Shown one piece after another: positions 34,764-46,360 of a stretch of DNA of 64,000 nt. Numbering within the stretch: the stretch's first letter is position 1; each line of letters begins with the position of its first letter. A model generated the notes under the pieces. That model had not been told where the DNA came from. It ran no database searches and was given only the letters and a program-made list of their open reading frames with translations. Both the position numbers and the translations under genes were made by a program. Source of the stretch: Eucalyptus grandis (lineage: Eukaryota > Streptophyta > Magnoliopsida > Myrtales > Myrtaceae); contig NC_052616.1 of NCBI RefSeq assembly GCF_016545825.1, forward strand, positions 38,802,192-38,866,191. The letters are read 5' to 3'.

Positions 34764-36440
34764 ATGGTTGCTTTGAATGGAGGCAATGAGTCTCAGATTA
34801 TTCCTGAGGCAATGCTTGGAAATTGCAGGAAAGTCATGGTGCGAGCTGGAAGTGCTCATCCATCAAGGGCTGAAGCCTCTGCTGCTAGGGCTGAACCCCG
34901 AATGGAAGACATCCTGCAGGCATTGGCCAATATTGGAAATCCGATGGAAAGGCAGGCGCAGCAACAACCTGGAGCAGAACGCCGTACTCAAGGACTGGTG
35001 GAGCAATTTCTGAAGCTGAAGCCACCTAAGTTCAATGGAATGAGAAGTCCTAAGGAGGCGGAACAATGGATTGATGGGATGGAACGAATTTTCTGGCTGT
35101 TGGACTGCAATAATGCTAAGAAAATAACTTTGGCAAAGTACCAGCTGGAGGGAAATGCAAAGTTTTGGTGGAGAGCTTCGAAGGACATAATTTTTCCAAC
35201 AGGTATTGATGTTAACTGGGAGGAGTTTGTGAGAGCTTTCAATAGAAAGCATTTTTATGACTGTGCAAAGGACAAGAAAATTACAGAATTTGTTCAACTA
35301 GAACAAAAGGAGCTGACAGTGGACCAGTATGAGGCTAGATTTTCTGAACTGTCTAGATATGCTCCTAGACTGATTGAGGATCAGGAGGAAAAGGCCAAGA
35401 GATTTCTGAAAGTGTTGAGAACTGACATTAGAAAGCAACTAGTGCCTTTGAACATAAGAGATTATAATGAGATTTATGAAAGGGCAAAGTTAGTGGAGCA
35501 GGAACTGTTAAGAGAGTGGTCGGAGTTTAGGAAACCGCTGAACTTTAATGATGTGAGAAGGGGTAAGAGACCCTATTATGGTCAAGGTCAGACTTGGAAT
35601 GTGAAGAAGAAGAGTAATTTTGGAAATTTTGGGGGAGCAAGAAATGGTCTGAATATAGGGAAAGCACCCTATCAACCTGATGTTTGTCAAAGGTGTAATG
35701 GGCGACATGGCCCAGGACCTTGCAATGGACGACTAAAATGTTTTGGTTGTGGACAAGTGGGCCATCTTAGGAGAAGTTGCCCACAAGAAAGGTCGCAAGT
35801 GAGCGTTGGCTCGGTGCGACAGGAATATCAGAGTGCTGTTAGATCAAACTTACAAAGGAATCCTCAGAGGCCACCAACACAAGGAAGGGTGTATGCGGTC
35901 ACCCAAGAGGAAGCAGAAGCTTCCAAAAATGTTATCTCAGGTATGATCCTTATCAATGGTGAAAAGGCATATGCATTGTTTGATACGGGTGCAACGCATT
36001 CATTTGTGTCTGAAAGATATAGACGTTTGAATAAAATAGAAGTTATGCCTCTTGAGACGCCTCTTTGTGTTTCCACGCCTTTAAAGGATATGGTATTGTC
36101 TACGCTGGTGTGTGGGAATTGTAAGATATCAATAGAAGGAAAGGATATGGAAATAGACTTAGTTGTAATGGCCATGTATGATTTTGATGTTATTATAGGA
36201 ATGAACTGGCTTCGTAAGTATCGGGCTAGAATGGATTGTTATAGAAGAGTAATCCAATTCATTTTACCTGATCAGTCTAGTTGTGAATTTTTAGGAGGTC
36301 AGACCCATCTACCTATAGCACTTATTTCGGCAGTAGAAGCCTATGCGTCACTTGACAAAGGATGTCAAGGATACCTGGCCATAGTTAAAGATTATGCAAG
36401 AGAGGAGCCTAAACTTGAGGAAGTTCGAGTAGTTAATTAA
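34764..36440 (+). pseudogene. Gypsy C gag-protease
   Basis: 558-codon frame from ATG. In order: gag core with EQWIDGMERIFWLLDC and YQLEGNAKFWWRASKD (about residues 100-135), FSELSRYAPRLIEDQ, a basic/glycine stretch, a CCHC zinc knuckle CFGCGQVGHLRRSC (about residues 325-340), and an aspartic protease with ALFDTGATHSFVS (about residue 404). The TAA at 36438-36440 is in frame with the downstream RT frame (VRVVN then [11 protein letters not shown]), so one premature stop divides what in relatives is a single polyprotein. The domains look otherwise complete. In relatives the products form the particle and cleave the polyprotein. Confidence 0.9.
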
Positions 36441-38660
36441 TTTCAAGATGTATTTCCTGAGGAATTGCCTGGATTACCACCAGAGCGGGAAGTTGAATTT
36501 GAAATTGAATTAATGCCTGGAACAGGACCAATATCAAAAGCCCCATATAGGATGGCCTTAGTCGAATTGAAGGAATTGAAAGTGCAACTACAGGAGTTGC
36601 TTGACAAAGGATTCATTAGACCAAGTGCTTCACCTTGGGGTGCACCGGTCTTGTTTGTGAAAAAGAAAGATGGATCGATGTGCTTGTGCATTGACTATAG
36701 GCAACTGAACCAGGTGACCATTAAAAATAAATATCATTTGCCTAGAATTGATGACCTGTTTGACCAACTCCAGGGAAGTTTGGTCTTCTCTAAGATTGAC
36801 TTGAGGTCAGGATACCATCAGCTAAGAATTAAGAAAGAGGGCATTCCTAAGACTGCGTTTAGGACTCGTTATGGACACTACGAGTTCCTTGTTATGCCAT
36901 TTGGATTGACTAACGCGCCGGCTGCATTTATGGATCTAATGAATAGGATATTTAAGCCTTATTTAGACCAGTTTGTGATTGTATTTATTGATGATATTCT
37001 GGTATATTCAAGAGGGCCTAAAGAGCATGAACAACATTTAAGGATAGTTTTGCAGACCCTGAGAGAGCATAAGTTGTATGCCAAGTTTAGTAAGTGTGAG
37101 TTCTGGCTGGACCAGATGATATTTTTAGGGTATGTGGTGTCAGGAAAAGGAATTGCAGTAGACCCGGCAAAAGTTGAAATTGTAGTAAATTGGCCGAGAC
37201 CGACAACACCTACTGAAATACGAAGTTTCTTAGGACTGGCTGGTTATTATAGAAGGTTTATTGAAGGATTTTCACGATTGGCAGGTCCTTTAACTAAGTT
37301 GACCCGAAAGAATGTGAAATTTGAATGGAATGGGGAATGTGAAAGGAGTTTCCAGGAGCTTAAAAGGAAATTAACCTCAGCTCCAATCCTAACTATACTG
37401 ACTGGACCTGATGGTTTTACAGTATATAGTGATGCATCTCACAAAGGACTGGGATGTGTTTTGATGCAACATGGCAAGGTCATAGCCTATGCATCTAGAC
37501 AATTGAAACCCCATGAACTGAATTACCCAACGCATGATTTAGAACTAGCAGCTATAGTGTTTGCCTTGAAGATATGGAGACACTATTTGTATGGGGAGAA
37601 GTTTGAGATTTATATGGATCATAAGAGCTTGAAATATCTGTTCTCACAAAAGGAGTTGAACATGAGACAAAGGAGGTGGATGGAGTTGTTAAAGGATTAT
37701 GATTGTGAGATAAGATACCATCCAGGGAAAGCAAATAGGGTAGCGGATGCTCTTAGTCGTAAGTCAGCTATGGAAATGGCTAGTTTAAGGATGGCAGAAT
37801 GGGGGTTGTTAAAGTCTGTAGCAGACTCAGAGTTTAAATTGGAAATGGACTGTCTTTCTAGTATGCTTAGTGCATTAAGAATAGAACCCGAGATTATTCA
37901 GAAAGTTAAAATCTTGCAAGAATCTGACCCAGAGATTTTGAAAGTGAAAGATCTTTGTGTCTTTAGGAAAAGACCGGAATTTCATGTCTCTGAAGATGGA
38001 GTGGTGAGATGCCAAGGACGACTCTGTGTTCCCGACAACGAAGAATTAAAGAAGGAAATTTTGTCGAAGACATATAAGAGTAATTATAATATTCATCCGG
38101 GTAGTACAAAGATATACAGAAATTTACGTCAGCAGTTTTGGTGGAATGGTATGAAGGCAGATACGGCTAAGCACGTTTCTCAATGTTTGACGTGCCAACA
38201 AGTAAAAGCGGAGCATCGCAAATCCGCAGGGCTCTTGAGACCATTAGACATACCAGAATGGAAATGGGAGCATATAACAATGGACTTTGTGCAAGGATTG
38301 CCAAGGACGTCAAGTGGTCATGATTATATCTGGGTAATAATGGACCGTTTGACTAAATCGGCTCATTTCCTAGCGGTTCGCATGGACTACCCAATGGATA
38401 AATATGCAGATATATACGTAGGTCAAGTAGTACGCCTACATGGTGTTCCAGTGACTATTACCTCATATCGGGATTCGAGATTTACTTCGAACTTTTGGCG
38501 AAGTCTTCAAATTGCATTAGGAACTAAACTTCAGTTTAGTACTGCTTTTCATCCCCAAACAGATGGACAAACTGAAAGAGTAATCCAGAAATTAAAGGAT
38601 ATGTTGAGGGCTTGCGTAATTGATTTCAAAGGAAATTGGGATGAAAGATTGCATTTGTGA
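36441..38660 (+). pseudogene. Gypsy C reverse transcriptase, RNase H and integrase
   Basis: Open from the stop of gag to TGA at 38658-38660, same frame as gag. Domains in order: RT with [20 protein letters not shown] and the catalytic FIDDILVYS (about 36985); RNase H with [11 protein letters not shown] (about 37420) and the tail [16 protein letters not shown]; integrase with an HHCC-type finger ending [11 protein letters not shown], the first catalytic Asp in [10 protein letters not shown] (about 38280) and the Glu in [11 protein letters not shown]. At the second catalytic Asp the text is TSYRD instead of SDRD (about 38465), so that Asp is Tyr. A one-base loss near 38657 ends the frame. Confidence 0.9.
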
Positions 38661-39340
38661 AGTTTGCCTATAATAATAGTTTCCAGAAAAGTATAGGCAT
38701 GGCTCCCTATGAAGCATTATATGGAAGGAGATGTAGGACTCCTGTCTGCTGGAATGAAGTAGGTGAAAGGAAATTGACAGGACCTGAACTGGTACAAGTT
38801 ACCACTGAAGCTGTTGAAATTATCAGGAAAAGACTTAAAACAGCTCAAAGTAGGCAGAAAGACTATGTAGATAGGCGTAGAAGGCCTTTGGAATTTAGCG
38901 TGGGAGACCATGTATTCCTTAAAGTATCTCCAATGAAAGGGATATCTTGATTTGGGATGAAGGGTAAGTTAAGCCCTAGATTTGTTGGACCTTTTGAAAT
39001 ACTCGAAAGGATAGGGGATGTAGCTTATCGCTTAGCGCTACCTCCTAAGTTGGGAAATTTGCATGATGTATTTCATGTATAGATGTTGAGGAAGTACCAG
39101 CCAGATCCTGGTCACATACTCGATCATGAAGCCATCAAAGTGGATGAGAAAGTGAGGTACATCGAAAAGCCTGTATAGATATTGGATCGAAAGGAACAAA
39201 TTCTTAGGACTAAGAAGATCCCTCTGGTTAAGGTATTATGGCGACATCATGATATGGAGGAAGCCACATGGGAAAGTGAAGATCATATGAAGGAAAAGTA
39301 CCCCTATTTGTTTCAAGAAGGCACGAGTGGTGTCTAATTT
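38657..39340 (+). pseudogene. Gypsy C integrase C-terminus, broken
   Basis: Continues in the next frame (KFAYNNSFQKSIGMAPYEAL, GDHVFLKVSPM) to a TGA at 38948-38950. The same frame then carries [26 protein letters not shown] and KIPLVKVLWRHHDMEEATWE with two more TAG stops. The final VLWRHH...EEATWE...YPYLF segment is the chromodomain-like tail of Tekay/Del elements. Two of the stops are consistent with C-to-T change (CGA to TGA, CAG to TAG), as expected from methylated-cytosine decay. Confidence 0.85.
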
Positions 39341-39371
39341 CGAGGATGAAATTCTCTAAGGAGGGGAGAAT

Positions 39372-42300
39372 TGTGGCATCCCAAAAAAATTCAAGACAAG
39401 CTCTAAGGTGTATTAAAGCCCATAATTAGGTAATGAAATTACCTATGGTTTATGTTTTAGCCATTAGTTTTCTCTTAGGACTAAGTAATATATGCTTGTG
39501 TTCATGATTCTTTTTATTTATGTGTTAATGAGAATAATCTATTCTTGGCTATGAACCTCATAGACTAAATTCCTATAAATAAAATGTTACAAGATTTTGG
39601 CCATGTGGAATTTAAAACTTAAAATCTATAAAAGAAAGAATAAAAGGTGAAATTTGATTTTTATTTAGGTTTGGGCCTTAGGCCCAAGAGTGGATTTTGA
39701 TGGGCCAAGATGGCCGGCCCATTGAAGCCCACAAAAGGGCTGTCGTCGGCCACAAGGGAGGCCGGCCCAATTGAGGCCCAAGAGGAGTGGCCGGCCCACT
39801 TCTTCCAATCCAAGCCCAAGCCCATCTTGCATGCGGCATGCCAAGTGGCCAAAAGAGGCTTGCATGCATTGGCTTGTGGAGAGGCAAGTGATGATTGCAA
39901 ATGATGGAGATTTGGGGGAACAAAAATGGGAGAGAGAGAGAGTGGCCGGTTGGGGTTTCCGTCCAAGCCAAAGGGAGAGAGAGAGTTGCGAGAGAGAGAG
40001 GGAGTTGCGAGAGAGAGAGTGAGGCCGAGAGAGGAGGAGAAGGAGCCGCTCGCCCGTTCGTCCGCCCGTCGCCGCCCGTTCGTCCGCCGTGTGTCGTCAT
40101 TCTCTTGAGTTTAGAGGTAAGTTGGGATCCACTTCCTACTCTTGCATGTGTGTTTGGAGTGGTGTCGAATTTTGGGTGGTTAGGAGTGAGAAACCGGAGC
40201 TAATATGTTTTGTTTGTTGAGATAGCTTGTTGTTTTCGTGTGAACCGTCTGAACCAGAATCTTGTGAAGGCTTGCATGCATGTTTCGAGTTCGATTTTGA
40301 CTTTGATTCCTTCATGGAAGTTGTAGCCAACATCTTAAAATACAAAATACTAAGATTTGGTTCAAAATGGTGGAGATTTAAGGGGTCAAACCCTCATCCT
40401 ACGAAGACACTAGATCTGGAACTGTTTTGCTGACCTTTTGGTAGATTTGTGGTTGCATGTTGATTTTTATCAAGAATCTCTCTTAGACTTCTTCATGAAA
40501 CTTGTAGAGAACATCTTAAATACTAGCATACTCAAAGTTTAAGTGAAATGAGCAAGTGTAGCCTAGTGAATCGACTTACTCTTGAAGACGGTAAATCTGG
40601 AGACGCGGTACTGGACACTCGAGACTTCATGGACCCATATGGTGACTGTTATTTGGAAATTTGACTTAGATTCCTTAATTAAAGTTGTAGGGGACCTCTT
40701 GAAGTAAAACATATCCAATTTTCAGAGGAAACGAAGAAGAATAAGTGGGTAAAAACTCGGTATTTCGGAGATGACTACACTGGACGTTTCGGTGTGAGAA
40801 CCAGAAGCTTAGGACGACTATAGGAAATTTTATAAAACGAATCTGGCCTAGAAGTCTTCATGAAAAATATAATTTAGTGTCTTAAATATAATCTGGCAAA
40901 ATTTCATAACTTTCGGAGGTCATTCGGGCATTTTAATCGAATTATTTCAAAAACTGCACATTCTGTTTCTATCCGAAATTTCATGCTGTATTTGTGTGAA
41001 TTATATCTTTTGTGTGGAACTCTATTGGGCATGTGTTTTTCATGAAATCATTATCTTATTGTCTTGTCTATCACATGCCTTGATTCATGATTTTTGAGAA
41101 TCATATGGATATTTAATTTAAATATTTTCTAAAATGGTACAAGCTGGAATTTAATAAACTTCAAAAAGGCATGATAAATGGACTATTCTAAATTGTATGA
41201 ATTCCATGAATTTTATAGTTATGAATGATTGTGTCTTGCTGCATGTATGATGATGACTGGAGATGCATGTATGAATCAAAGGATAGAAGTGATTTTGTTT
41301 GCCATTACATCATGTGCCATGCTGAGTTGAGACCTAAATTGGTGAACATGAACAATGATAAATGAGGAAACTGTTTGAGGCGGTTGATAATGCCCTTGGA
41401 GTATCAGGATGCCCGAGATGGGAGGTGCCGAATGCCCGGAATGTATAGAGATACATGGCCGGATGGCCTTGGGAGTTTCGAGATGCCCGGAATGGTTGGG
41501 TGCCGGAAGCCTCGGAGGTCTTTGCCCGAGGGGATGCCTCGTGATGCCAGTTGGGATGCAAGATGCCCGGAATGTGGGGGTGCCGGATGCCCGGTGGCCT
41601 TAAATGGCTGAATGCCGGAGGTTTTTCTCGAGATGCCAGGATGGGGTGCGAGTGGTAAAGTGTGGGATGAAATTGATGATCCCGAGAAAGAGTGATGTGG
41701 TGATCGAATTGAAAGTTAAAAGTGGAAATTGAATCATGCATATATGATATGATATGATGATGATTACCTATGGCATGATGACATGCATATATGATATGAT
41801 GATGATCACCTATGGCATGATGACCTGCATATATGATATGATGATGATCACCTATGGCATGATGACTCGCATATATGATATGATGATGATCACCTATGAC
41901 ATGATGACTCGCATATATGATATGATGATGATCATCTATGGCATGATGACATGCATATATGATATGATGATGATCACCTATGGCATGATGACTTGCATAT
42001 ATGATATGAATGACATGATGACATGTATGTGATATGATTGTGATGAGAATGTATGATGGTATATGCATGGCTTTAAGGTAAGTAGGCTTGGATGCATGAA
42101 TGACATGTATTATGTTGCGATTGTATTGTATGATGCATTGAGTGGTTATTGGATCCTTTACCTGCTGAGTGGTTGCACTCACCCCTTCGGGGACCAACAT
42201 TTCAGATTAGCAGGATGCCGCTCCCTGCTGTCACGCGGGGCGTTTTTTACGGGCTTCCTTCAGATGTAGAGGTCGAGTGTGTGGAGATCGACTATCCCAC

Positions 42301-42884
42301 CATTCCTAGACTGACTTTTATTCGAGTGCGTGCCTTAGTGATGTACGACGTGGGCCTGGCTGGGGGCCCTGTCATTCAGGAGTTTATATCCGTCCATGTT
42401 CGTCAAGACGGAGTGATGCGTGAGATGTTACCGCCACCACCGCCTGATGCAACGGGATGGGTGTGAGGGCCCGTGCGTGAGAAGTAGGAGCTGCAACTTT
42501 TTGAGTTGTTAGCTGACACTAGTTAATGGGAGATCTTGCACGATAGACATAGTGGGTCGAGTGTTTCTTTTTAGGGTTGTGGCCGAGTGTAGTTAAAAAT
42601 CTTGGCCTTTCTTTTGATGTACCGACCCAAGAAAAATCCATCATGAAAATATGTAAATAAAAGTGTCTGGGCTCTATCTTTTCTTATGATGTTTAGTGGT
42701 GCAATTGTATCATGGTTGTTGGAGGGAGAGATGGCGAAATTAAATTTTGCTTCCGCTAATGAGTCGCGCTGGGACCGTTTTCAAAAAAAAAAAAAATCTA
42801 TGAACTTCGATGCTTCTTCTAAGATATGTAATTAGGTGTAGCATTAGGTGCATGTGGATCCCTAAGGAGGTTTGGGGTGTCACA
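39372..42884 (+). repeat. 3' LTR of gypsy element C
   Basis: 3.5 kb from TGTGGCATCCC to GGGGTGTCACA, preceded by AAGGAGGGGAGAAT. It contains GA-rich tracts (39930-40035), degenerate GATGCCCGGAATG-type repeats (41400-41640), a 42-bp tandem array (41738-42035) and a CCCC-TTC-GGGG hairpin (42182-42192). A 288-codon minus-strand ORF (41334-42200) arises from the 42-bp array and is not considered a gene. Confidence 0.85.
41738..42035. repeat. 42-bp tandem array, about 7 units
   Basis: The unit contains CATATATGATATGATGATGA then TCACCTATGGCATGATGAC. The period is a multiple of three, so frames on both strands stay open through it, giving His/Ile-rich or Met/Tyr-rich repeats. Confidence 0.9.
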
Positions 42885-43500
42885 GGTCACCCTAACAAGT
42901 GTACTTAAAAAATGACCATCAGAGAAAATCAATCAAAAAGATCCACAAATAAAGAGAACCGATCAATAATTGCACATCAAAATTTTCCTTCATTTAAGCA
43001 AAAAGGTCCCGATTGTTTTTTTTTTATTGCATCATTTTTCCAAAGTTTTAAAAATTGCCAATCACAAAATCTAAAAATTTGAGAAGTAAATTGCGCTTCG
43101 AGCATCACTTTTGAAAACCCCTGGCAGATTTCCAAAATCATGGAAGTCCCTTGGCACCTCAAAAGCGATTGAGAGACTTCCCCTAGTATTACGACCGTGA
43201 TGTTCCCGATTCACCTACCCAATAAATCAGAACGATTGAATCTTCCTCTCTGGACCGTACAGATTGGTGGATCGATTGATGGATGCTCTTAGAAAATGGT
43301 GCCCTTCACTTTAGTCCACAACCTCAAGAAATCGACACTTTATCGTCTTGGCTTTCTCACGGATATTCAATTGAATTTGGTCCCCATGTGTAAAACGTCA
43401 CCAATGACGGTATATCTAGCCTCGATTGGATATGAACGATTGATGCCGGTGTGGTTCCGGGGTTCTTGATCATTATCAAACGTGACATTCGTGCTGAATA
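42885..43500. other. Intergenic, no gene seen
   Basis: Begins immediately after the LTR of C. No supported frame, repeat or RNA gene was recognised. Confidence 0.5.
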
Positions 43501-43887
43501 GTAAATACTCCCAACACCAGCAAAGTCAAAACACATGCGTCTCAAGTTAGCTAAGAGGAAAAGACGGCAAGCAGAAATTAAAAGGCCGAGAAATGAGCAC
43601 GTTTAGTTCGCCATACAATATAATGCCTTCTTCAAGACGAAACGGGGAGAGAGAAAGGCTGTCTCCGGACTCACCCCCACCGAACCTCTCGGTAAATACT
43701 CTCAACACCAGCAAAGTCAAAGCGCATGCGCCTCAAGTCAGCTACGAGGAAACTACCGTTAGCAGAAATTAAAAAGACCGAGAAATGAGCACGTTCTCCT
43801 TCGCCATACAATACAATGCCTTCTTCAAGACGTAATCGGGAGAGAGAGAGGCCGCGTCTCCAGACTCACCACCACCCAACCTCTCGG
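43501..43887. repeat. Tandem duplication, two units of about 191 bp
   Basis: Unit 1 starts GTAAATACTCCCAACACCAG (43501) and unit 2 GTAAATACTCTCAACACCAG (43692). Both run through GCACGTT, CCTTCTTCAAGACG, a GAGAGAGA tract and CAACCTCTCGG or its variant. Divergence is modest. No coding role is evident. 43888-44365 after it holds nothing recognisable apart from a short palindromic TATCGATATCGATA at about 43917. Confidence 0.85.
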
Positions 43888-44365
43888 GAGACCGGGTCAT
43901 TGCGCACGTTATTCGTATCGATATCGATACGTTGATGCAGATTCCAAGACTGGATCCATTCCATGTGCGCGTCGTATCCGATGTTTGTCCATGTCGTTTC
44001 GCGTAAACCATGGTCTATTTCGTGTCATCATCGTTTGAACTTTAGCCTGCAAAAGTAAGCCGCTGCAATTACATCCGGTTGCGTTTGGAAACACTTTGCG
44101 GAAAAGTCTTCGAGGAAACGCAAAAAAAAATTAGATGAAAAGAATTTTCCCAAAATATAAATAATTTTTGGTAAAGTGTATTTTAAAAACACATTTGAAA
44201 GCAACTTTAACTTAAATATCAATTGAAAAAACAACAGTTGTCATTTAAAAAAAAAAATCCTAAACTATTTGTCAGCAGAACTTAGCCACTAGCAAGCCAA
44301 ATCTAGCTTTGCTGGCAGCCTGAACCCTAGGACATTTCCAGAAATATGAAAATTGAGCGAAAGTA

Positions 44366-45168
44366 AGAGTGCGTTTGTTTCACGGAATACATTCTCGGGA
44401 AAATGTTTTCCTCATTTTCATTTGGGCATTTGGGTCGCTAAGGAAAACGAGTCAATGGAAAACGTTTTCTGGTGAAGCTTAAATTCAAGAAAATTATTTT
44501 CCTTTGAAATGATCGGAAAACGTTTTCCGAATCTACCAAAACTTAGATTTGATGCTTGGTTTACAAACAATTATTCTTATAAAAATATATTTAAAAAAAT
44601 TGAATTTGAATTTTTTATTTTTTACAAAAATCAAAATTTGGAAAACATTTTAAAAATAAATAAAAAAAATTTGAATTTGCTTATTTTTCTTTTTCTTTTC
44701 TTCCTTTTTCTTTTTGCTTCTTCTTCACTCGTCATCGACCACAAGGACAGCCAGTGAGCTCTGGTCTCACCAAATCAAGCGATCTCATGGCCTTTAACAA
44801 CAAGGCTTGAGTTTGCCTCAGGCCGATGAGCCTCAAGCCTTGCTAGATTGGGTGAGCTTGTGACCTCCAGCAATGAGGGTTAAACCTTGCCAGATTGGGT
44901 GAGCTCGCAGCCTCTAGTGGCCAAATGGCGAGCTCGCCGCCTTTGGCGATAACAGGAGCTCACCCCTTGTAAGCCAGCTAGGAAAAAAATTCATTTTTTT
45001 TTTCCTGTGATGAAGTGTGAAATTATTTTTTTAATGGGATCCAAACGGCAGAAAATATTTTCAATTATACATCACAAAACAAAGGAAAATAAATCGTTTT
45101 CTTGCAAAATGCTTTCCTGGAAAACATTTTCCTTTATCATTGAGTTTTCCATGAAACAAACGCACCCT
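44366..45168. mobile_element. hAT-like MITE
   Basis: Left terminus GTGCGTTTGTTTCACGG; right terminus read inverted GTGCGTTTGTTTCATGG. Sub-terminal GGAAAACGTTTTCC-type motifs occur at both ends. The centre (about 44760-44960) has GC-richer internal duplication (TTGGGTGAGCTTGTGACCTC / TTGGGTGAGCTCGCAGCCTC). No transposase. The flanking duplication is not clear. Confidence 0.7.
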
Positions 45169-45457
45169 AAAGATGAAAAAAAAATCATATTTGCACTAAA
45201 TGATCAAAGCACCATAAGACCTTCTTTGGGCTAAGTCAGAAATGCAATTACATCTTCTTAAAACTCTCCAAAAAAGTTGTCAAATGATTTTTGCATTTGC
45301 CCAAGAACCTTTGGAGCCCAAAGCTCCTTGGCAAAATAGTTTCCAAATTCACCCAAATAGCCTAATAATGAAAACAAATGTTTGATGAATAAACATGGGA
45401 AGTGTCATCTACAATTATATTGGTTTATGTCACAGTTTATCTTTTGTTGAAAAGAAA

Positions 45458-45490
45458 GGGTTAGTGCCATGAAAAATCGCAATTTGAAAA

Positions 45491-45568
<78 letters not shown>

Positions 45569-45961
45569 CAAATTTGCCCCAAATTATTTTTATTTTTTAT
45601 TATCAAAAGTCCCAAACTAGTATACTTGTGACAAATTTATCCAAACTAATATTTTGACGACCAAAAACTCTAAACTGGTATATTTATGACAAATTTATGC
45701 ATTGTTGGTTTTCATTAAATTAGATTAATATTATGAAAAATCTCAAACTTATGACAAATGGATGGAAAAATTCCAAATTAATATACTAATCAACTATCAA
45801 GTGTCATCAAACTCAGTAATTTGATAATAAAATCTAACGGAAATTAATATAGGTAAAATTTGTTACGGGTTTACTAGTTTGAGATTTTTGATATCAAAAA
45901 ATTAGTTTGAAATAAATTTGTCATAGATATACTGATTTAGGATTTTTTTGTAATATTAACT
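45458..45961. mobile_element. Foldback MITE, family M, copy 1
   Basis: Starts GGGTTAGTGCCATG and ends AATATTAACT; flanked by GAAAAGAAA (45449-45457) and CAAAAGAAA (45962-45970), a 9-bp duplication with one mismatch. It is built of repeated, partly inverted segments around CCAAACTGGTATA and GACAAATTT. A compound (AT)n(GT)n microsatellite expanded inside it. Confidence 0.8.
45490..45567. repeat. Compound (AT)n(GT)n microsatellite
   Basis: About 12 AT repeats followed by about 27 GT repeats, uninterrupted. Confidence 0.98.
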
Positions 45962-46220
45962 CAAAAGAAAATGACAAGTAAATTGAATATATGATTAAAT
46001 CGATGTGACTTACTTTCAGAGAGAGTAATAAAAACAATTTATGCCATACTATCAGTATACCATGATCCAACAGTTTAACTATTTTAATTGACTGATGAAA
46101 ATTATTTCCACCGCTTAAATAGATGCTTGGCCTAATTTCACCTACGTACTTTCAAAATTTATTTTTTGGAATATATTTATCATTAAAAATCGTTGCACCG
46201 TTGAATTATATTGTTAGTTC

Positions 46221-46243
46221 TTTTTTTTTTTTTTGTCGGAAAT
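46221..46243 (-). mobile_element. Extremely truncated poly-A retroposon (23 bp)
   Basis: 14 T plus GTCGGAAAT (minus: ATTTCCGAC then A14), flanked by a perfect 13-bp duplication ATATTGTTAGTTC (46208-46220 and 46244-46256). Confidence 0.7.
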
Positions 46244-46360
46244 ATATTGTTAGTTCACAAACCTAAAAAGGGTAGTCATTCCCATTCCCTGTGCTTTAAA
46301 CAAACTCATCATCATTTGTCGTTACTCAAGAAAGTTTTATGGGGAACCAAAAAGAGATAT

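Larger units (their letters stand above)
34688..42884 (+). mobile_element. Gypsy element C (Tekay/Del chromovirus-like), 5'-truncated
   Basis: Contains a 5' UTR piece, a long gag-protease frame, an RT-RNase H-integrase frame, a broken integrase C-terminus, a polypurine tract (39358-39371) and a 3' LTR (39372-42884). It has no 5' LTR and no primer site: at 34687 it abuts the Tat-like LTR. Its gag is the closest relative of element B's in the window. It is the best preserved coding element here but is inactive by the defects listed in its parts. Confidence 0.85.

Noticed and set aside
41334..42200. 288-codon minus-strand frame, His/Ile-rich
   Set aside because: Generated by the 42-bp tandem array in the LTR of element C; no domain, no conserved start.
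43769..44011. 80-codon minus-strand frame near the 191-bp duplication
   Set aside because: No motif, not preserved in the other unit of the duplication.
45430..45615. Thr-His and Tyr-Ile repeat frames
   Set aside because: Translations of the (AT)n(GT)n microsatellite.
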